The position numbers and the translations under genes were made by a program. A stretch of 64,000 nucleotides of DNA from Saposhnikovia divaricata. Taxonomy: Eukaryota > Streptophyta > Magnoliopsida > Apiales > Apiaceae. Below are positions 58,636-64,000 of this stretch, piece after piece. The stretch covers positions 120,412,046 through 120,476,045 of the forward strand of contig CM071600.1 of NCBI GenBank assembly GCA_036435485.1, given 5' to 3'. Below the pieces are notes generated by a model that was given only the letters and a program-made list of their open reading frames with translations, had not been told where the DNA came from and did no database searches. How positions within the stretch are numbered: position 1 is the first letter of the stretch; every line of letters starts with the position of its first letter.

Positions 58636-60465
58636 ATGGTTCAAACACGAAGAACAACATCAACCTCGACTGAGGCCATACCCCTTAGCTCTGCTCCACC
58701 TGCCACTTCTGATCCGCTTATCACTACTGAAGAAGGACAATTACCCCCATCAACAGGGGCGATTATTCAACCTCTAGTCTCTCAACCCCCAGGGACGACT
58801 CCCCATGTTGAGGGAACTCTACCAGTGGTCGTCCATCAAAGCCAAGAAGCTAACCCTCTTCAGATGGTGGTTTCTCCTCTTGGTAACGTTAATCGTATGC
58901 TACCCCCGGGGGTACAGATCCACACTACAGATCTCCCCTTGAATACCAACCCGATGTATGGGCTGCCTAATTATCCCTCTCGACAAAGGGAACCTGGATC
59001 AAGCGGTCACGCCTTAAAGATCCGAGATCGAGAGTATGATGACTACTCTGGTCCCTATACTGATGATTCACCATCATCTGAGGACGATGATCGAGATGAA
59101 GCCCCGAGGAGGCAACGTGCTAGCAAAGAACCTCTAAGGAGGACACGAAGTATCCATGATGGACCACCCTTGACAACTGCTGAAATGATCAAGGCTTATG
59201 AGGCTGAGATCTTAAAGTTAAAGGACGATATGGCGAGAGAACAAGTTAGATTGAATCAAACTCAGCCTCCTCCAACCACAGAGAGGATTCCCATTATCGA
59301 CTTGGAGAAGTCTTCAAGGAGACAGAAAAGGGCTGATGCCCCAACTGGAAGAACAACAAGGGTGGAAACCCCCAAGGGTAACCCCAAAGATCTGATGCTG
59401 CTAGGAGATCCTGATGATCCCACACCCCCTTTTACTGAGGAGGTGATGAATGCTCGTATTTCAAAGAAGTTCAAGATGCCGACAATCAAGGCTTATGATG
59501 GAACGGGTGATCCTGCAAACCACGTCAGGACGTTCTCAAACGCACTGCTGTTGCAGCCTGCAAGTGATGCTTTAAAGTGTAGGGCATTCCCTCAAACTCT
59601 GTCAAGCATGGCTCAAAGATGGTATAGCCGCTTGCCCGCGAATTCAATTGGTTCCTTTAAGGAGTTGAGTGCTGCTTTTGTTAGCCAGTTCATCAGCGGA
59701 AGAGTTCACGAGAAAAGCTCCGCATCTCTCATGTATGTGGTACAAGGAAAGAACGAAAATTTGAGGGATTACCTCAAGAGATTTACTAAGGAGACATTGA
59801 ATATCAGTGATTTGGAGAACAAGGTGGACATGGTAGCCCTCGAACACGGAACCACTGATCTCTTCTTTAAAAGGTCATTGGCAAAACACCCCCTGAGAAT
59901 ATGGCTGAGCTCCAACAAAGGGCTGATAAGTATATTAAAGCTGAGGACAGCATGAAGAAAGAAGCCGTAGAAGGTAATGGAAAAGGTAGCAATGGTTCAA
60001 AGAAGCGAAAGCAAGAGCAAGAGTACGATGCTAAGGGACAAGTATCCCCGAATTAGCAAGGACTCTGACTCACCGCCACCAAAGAAGAATTTTGGACCAA
60101 GATTTTCTGACTATGCAAGGTTGAATGCTCCTAGGAGTCAGATCTTGTTGGAAATTGAGAAAGATAAGGAATTCCGATGGCCGAAGCCACTTAGGGGAGA
60201 CCCCGCAAAACGAAACAAGGATCAGTACTGTAGGTACCATAAGGATGTGGGATATGATACCGATGATTGTAGGCAACTCAAAGACGAGATTGAATTCTTG
60301 ATCCGAAGAGGGAAGCTAGGCCAGTTTACGAAGGGTGAAGATCGTGGAAATCAAAGGAGGGATTATGACAGGAAGAATAATAATCGTAGGGACAACTCAA
60401 AACTCTCGAAAGGCGTATGCCAGAGAAGTGATGCACATTGTGGGAGAGGCCCCGAAACGTGCTAA
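58636..60465 (+). pseudogene. Tat-type gag, frameshifted
   Basis: The frame from the ATG at 58636 encodes a Pro/Ser/Thr-rich N-terminus, an acidic and Arg-rich middle (SSEDDDRDEAPRR), a helical segment and the capsid-like core (PTIKAYDGTGDPANHV, AQRWYSRLP, FVSQF). Family-like sequence continues (ENMAELQQRADKYI) in another frame after a C-run at about 59889-59893, so a base has probably been lost there. It returns to the first frame near 60040. Then comes a zinc-knuckle-like region (YCRYHKDVGYDTDDCRQL) and another break near 60400. Gag would build the particle. No intact protein can be made. Confidence 0.85.
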
Positions 60466-60918
60466 GACTGAGCTACTGATCGGATTTGATGATTCAGACT
60501 TGGAAGGGGTAAAGTTCCCCCACGACGACCCATTGTTCATAACTCTTGTGATTGGGAACTCAGAAGTAAAACGAGTCTTGATAGACAATGGAGCCTCTGT
60601 GGATATTTTGTTTCATGATGCGTTTGTGAAGATGGGCTACAATGACTCTCAGTTGACTCCCACCAATATGCCAATCTATAGATTTAATGGAGTTGAGTCC
60701 AAGGTAGAAGGAACTATCCAGTTGCCCGTAACGATCGGGCAAGAACCTAAGGAGGCTACTCAGATGCTGAATTTCTTGGTAATCAAGGCTGCTTCGACAT
60801 ACAATGCAATCCTGGGAAGGACTGGACTTCATGCGTTCAAGGCTGTTGCCTCTACCTATCACATGAAGATCAAGTTTCCAACTAGGAATGGTGTTGGAGA
60901 ACAGAAAGGAGATCAGAA
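60392..60918 (+). pseudogene. Tat-type protease region
   Basis: Aspartic protease with the active-site pattern LIDNGASVDILF (about 60576-60611), preceded by IGFDDSDLEGV and HDDPL. The flap and hydrophobic end follow (NAILGRTGLHAF). It is in a different frame from gag upstream, and a one-base loss in an A-run near 60916-60919 shifts the frame again before reverse transcriptase. The protease would cut the polyprotein. Confidence 0.85.
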
Positions 60919-63321
60919 ATGGCTAGAAGTTGCTATGTGGCTGCTTTGAGAGCTGATGGAGTCGGCGGGCAGGTCCTTCCGATAGAAGACATGGATGTCC
61001 GCAATGACTATGAGCATCGAGGGAAGCCAGCAGAGGACTTGATCCCCATACCTCTAGAGCTGGGCGACCCTGAAAAAGTTACTTACATTGGAGCTTCTCT
61101 GAAAGAACCCATGAAGGGCAGGTTGACAGCGTTCTTGCAAGAGAATAGTGACGTGTTTGCTTGGACAGCAGCTGACATGCCAGGGATTGATCCTCAACTC
61201 ATAACTCACAAGTTGAATGTCGATCCAAAGCGGAAGACAATAAAGCAAAAGAAGAGAAATTTCGCTCCTGAAAGGCAAGAAGCCATTAAGCAAGAAGTTG
61301 ACAAGCTCTTAGAAGCTGGGTTCATTGAAGAAATTCAGTTCCCTGAGTGGTTGGCTAACCCTGTGATGGTCAAGAAGGTGAATGGAAAGTGGAGGATGTG
61401 TATAGACTTCACTGATTTGAATGATGCATGCCCGAAGGATTGTCTTCCCCTGCCAAGGATAGACATATTGATAGATGCCACAGCTGGACATGAGATGTTG
61501 AGCTTCATGGATGGGTTTAGCGACTACAATCAGATTAAGATGAACAAGGATGACATCCCAAAGGTATCTTTCATAACTGACTTTGGTGTTTTCTGCTATC
61601 TTGTTATGGCTTTTGGCCTAAAGAATGCAGGCGCTACTTATCAACGACTAGTGAATAAGATATTCGCTCATCTGATTGGAAAAACCATGGAGGTCTATGT
61701 TGATGACATGTTAGTCAAGAGCCTATTCAAGGCAGACCACATTAAGCACCTCAGAGAGACATTCGAAGTGCGGAGGCACCATAAGATGATGTTGAATCCA
61801 GCCAAGTGTGCTTTTGGTGTTGGATCTGGAAAATTTTTGGGTTTGATGGTTTCAAAGAGAGGCATAGAGGCCAACCCTGACAAGATCAAGGCGATTTTAG
61901 ATATGGAACCGCCGCGCTCTATAAGAGATGTGCAGAAGTTTACGGGCCGAGTAGCAGCTTTAGGAAGATTCATCTCCAAGTCTGGTGATAAATGCTTGCC
62001 TTTATTTCAAGCATTGAAGAAGGTGAAAATTTTTGAGTGGACACCTGAAAGCCAAGAGGCCTTTGAACAATTGAAGAAATACATGGTAGAAGCTCCGTTG
62101 TTGGCCAAGCCTAGCCCTGGGGAGATTCTTTACGTATATTTGGCGGTATCCGAAAAAGCATTGAGTGCCATCCTCATTCGCGAAGAGAACAACGTTCAGA
62201 AACCTGTCTATTATGTGAGCAAGGTGTTGCATGGGGCAGAGTTGAATTACTCTCCCATTGAGAAGTTTGCTTTGGCATTGATAACAGCCTCGAGGAAGCT
62301 ACAACCGTACTTCCAGGCACACAAGATTGAAGTCCTGACAGACCAGCAATTGAGGAACATATTGCATAGCCCGAAGGCCAGTGGAAGATTGATTAAGTGG
62401 GCAATCGAACTTGGAGAATTTGACATTGCGTATAAGCCTCGAACAGCCATCAAGGCTCAGGCATTGGCAGACTTCGTGGTTGAATATACCATTGGCAACC
62501 AAGAAGTCGGGGGGCAGGAGATAGTGACCACCCCTGGAAGAGAGGATAAAGATGAAGAGCTTGTACCTGATCAGAGGGAATATTGGGTGCTCTATTTTGA
62601 TGGAGCATCAAAAACAAAATCTAGTGGTGCAGGTTTAGTCTTACAAAGCCCCGATGGGTTCACAGTTGAGTATGCTTTGAAGTTGGACTTTTCAACAACC
62701 AACAACGAAGCTGAGTATGAAGCCTTGATAGCCGGGTTGGGCTTGGCCAGAATCATGAGGGTCAAGAATATCAAAGTTTGTGGGGATTCAAGAGTAGTGG
62801 TATCGCAAGTGAATGGTGAATTTGAAGCCAAGGATGAAACTGTGGCGAAGTATTTGAGAGTTGTGAAAGCTGTTATGACTCAGTTTGAGGAGTGCTATGT
62901 GGAGCACATTCTGAGAGAAGAGAACGTTAAGGCCGATGCCCTGTCTAAGTTCGCTTCTTCTGAGATAGAGAATTATTCAGGGAGTGTTTACTTCCAGGTC
63001 TTGAAGGCCCCGACCATTAACTCTAAGTTGGTAGCACCGATTGATGTAGGAAGCTGTTGGATAGATCCCATCAAAGCTCACATCGAAAACGGCTGGCTCC
63101 CTGACAATGCCTTGGAGGCACGGAAGTTTTCAGTGAGAGCATTGAGATATGCCTTGATTGAGGGCATACTTTACAAGAGGTCATTTGTCATCCCATACTT
63201 GAAGTGTTTGAGGCCCCGAGAGGCAAAGGAAGCTTTGGAGGAAGTTCATGAAGGTATCTGTGGGCAGCACTTGGGGGGCAGAGCCCTAGCTCACAAGATT
63301 ACTCATTTGGGATTCTATTAG
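60919..63321 (+). pseudogene. Tat-type reverse transcriptase, RNase H and second RNase H
   Basis: An 800-codon open stretch. Reverse transcriptase motifs: WRMCIDFTDLNDACPKD, SFMDGFSDYNQI, VMAFGLKNAGATYQR and catalytic YVDDMLVKS (about 61698-61724). The first RNase H follows (EKALSAILIREENN, then EKFALALITA, and LTDQQLR); it lacks the usual leading TDAS-type Asp, as often in Tat elements with a second RNase H. The second, archaeal-type RNase H has all acidic positions: LYFDGASK, TTNNEAEYEAL, CGDSRVV and VKADALSKF. A zinc-binding start of integrase follows, and the frame ends with TAG at 63319-63321. The frame is open but detached from gag-protease by frameshifts. Confidence 0.92.
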
Positions 63322-64000
63322 CCTGAGATGCTAGCCGATGCACAGAATCATGTCAAGAGGTGTGACAGATGCCAGAAGCATGCTCCGATTGTAAGGCAGC
63401 CACCTGAGATGTTAACCTCGATTAACTCTCCTATCCCGTTCGCAATGTGGGGAATGGATATACTCGGACCTTTCCCCGTAGCCTCAGCACAAAGAAAGTT
63501 TTTGATAGTGGTCATCGACTACTGCACTAAGTGGATTGAGGCTAAGCCCTTGGCCAAGATAACCACCAAGCAAGTCGCTCAGTTCTTTTGGGAAAGCATA
63601 ATCTATAGATACGGAATCCCGCGAATCCTTGTGACAGACAATGGGACACAGTTCTACAATGAAGACTTTAAGAAGTACTGCGAGGAGAATGCTATTGAGC
63701 TTCGCTTTACTTCAGTGGCTCACCCTCAAGCTAATGGACAGGCAGAGGTAGCAAACCACATTATCCTTGATGGACTGAAAAAGAGAGTTGAACGCTCAAG
63801 GAACACTTGGGTGGATGAGTTGCTGCCTATACTTTGGGCGTATCGTACCACTTGTAAAGTGACAACTGGAGCAACCCCGTTCTTGCTGGCTTATGGAGCC
63901 GAGGCAGTCATGCCCTTGGAGATTATGCATGCATCACCATGGGTTGAGGCATATGAACCAGAGACTAATGAAGAAGGCATGAATCTAATTGATGAGGTCA
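63322..64000 (+). pseudogene. Tat-type integrase, partial at the window end
   Basis: In frame with the preceding pol stretch after the TAG. The zinc-binding CDRCQKHA completes the HHCC region. The core shows GMDILGPFP, VTDNGTQF and HPQANGQAEVANH, holding the three catalytic acidic residues, then WAYRTTCK and TPFLLAYGAEAV. The frame stays open to the window edge. Integrase would insert the cDNA, but the in-frame stop just upstream prevents normal synthesis. Confidence 0.9.

Larger units (their letters stand above)
58113..64000 (+). mobile_element. Ty3/gypsy retrotransposon, Tat lineage, cut by the window end
   Basis: A 490 bp 5' LTR, a primer site, gag, protease, reverse transcriptase, two RNase H domains and integrase follow in order on the plus strand. 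The second RNase H between the first RNase H and integrase is the hallmark of the Tat clade (Tat/Retand/Ogre type). The element is inactive: at least three frameshifts in gag and protease and one stop before integrase. The 3' part and 3' LTR lie beyond 64000. The flank before the LTR is GTACC, the presumed target duplication. Confidence 0.93.

Overview
This is a plant nuclear window, most likely from a eudicot. It holds spliced genes with GT-AG introns, a chloroplast-targeted peroxiredoxin Q, a plant respiratory burst oxidase and a plant FMO1-type monooxygenase. The rest is AT-rich and packed with plant transposable elements: chromovirus and Tat Ty3/gypsy, Ty1/copia, TRIM, Helitron and Harbinger-like. 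Family or species cannot be told from the sequence.

Layout. (1) 1-1327 is anonymous sequence, with one weak candidate last exon on the minus strand. (2) 1328-14432 is a decayed chromodomain Ty3/gypsy element on the minus strand, split by a much younger 7.9 kb Ty1/copia element (4559-12476). (3) 17062-30303 is the gene island. It contains a 14-exon RBOHE-like NADPH oxidase (+), a four-exon peroxiredoxin Q (+) and a five-exon FMO1-like monooxygenase (-), the last two convergent. I reconstructed all three with continuous frames (943, 219 and 518 residues). (4) 30304-42234 is very AT-rich and holds Helitron termini, a triplicated ~510 bp unit, a Tourist-like MITE and simple repeats. (5) 42232-52879 contains two Harbinger-like copies side by side; one is split by an 8.8 kb non-autonomous LTR element with ~4 kb LTRs and an 840 bp interior. 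(6) 52880-58112 holds a 387 bp TRIM, a solo LTR in reverse orientation and a small array of hairpin-forming repeats. (7) 58113-64000 is the 5' part of a Tat-lineage Ty3/gypsy element that runs off the window.

How the genes may relate. RBOH makes apoplastic superoxide, peroxiredoxin Q removes peroxides in the chloroplast, and FMO1 makes the systemic immune signal N-hydroxypipecolic acid. A shared stress or defence theme is tempting, but plant genes are not normally clustered by pathway, so this is inference only.

The window shows no CRISPR, operon or clearly unknown gene system. The most distinctive observations are the young large-LTR element with its perfect target duplication, the TRIM family (one full copy and one solo LTR, each with perfect target duplications), the Helitron-linked tandem units, and the hairpin array at 56786-56985. 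Divergence counts are by eye and approximate.
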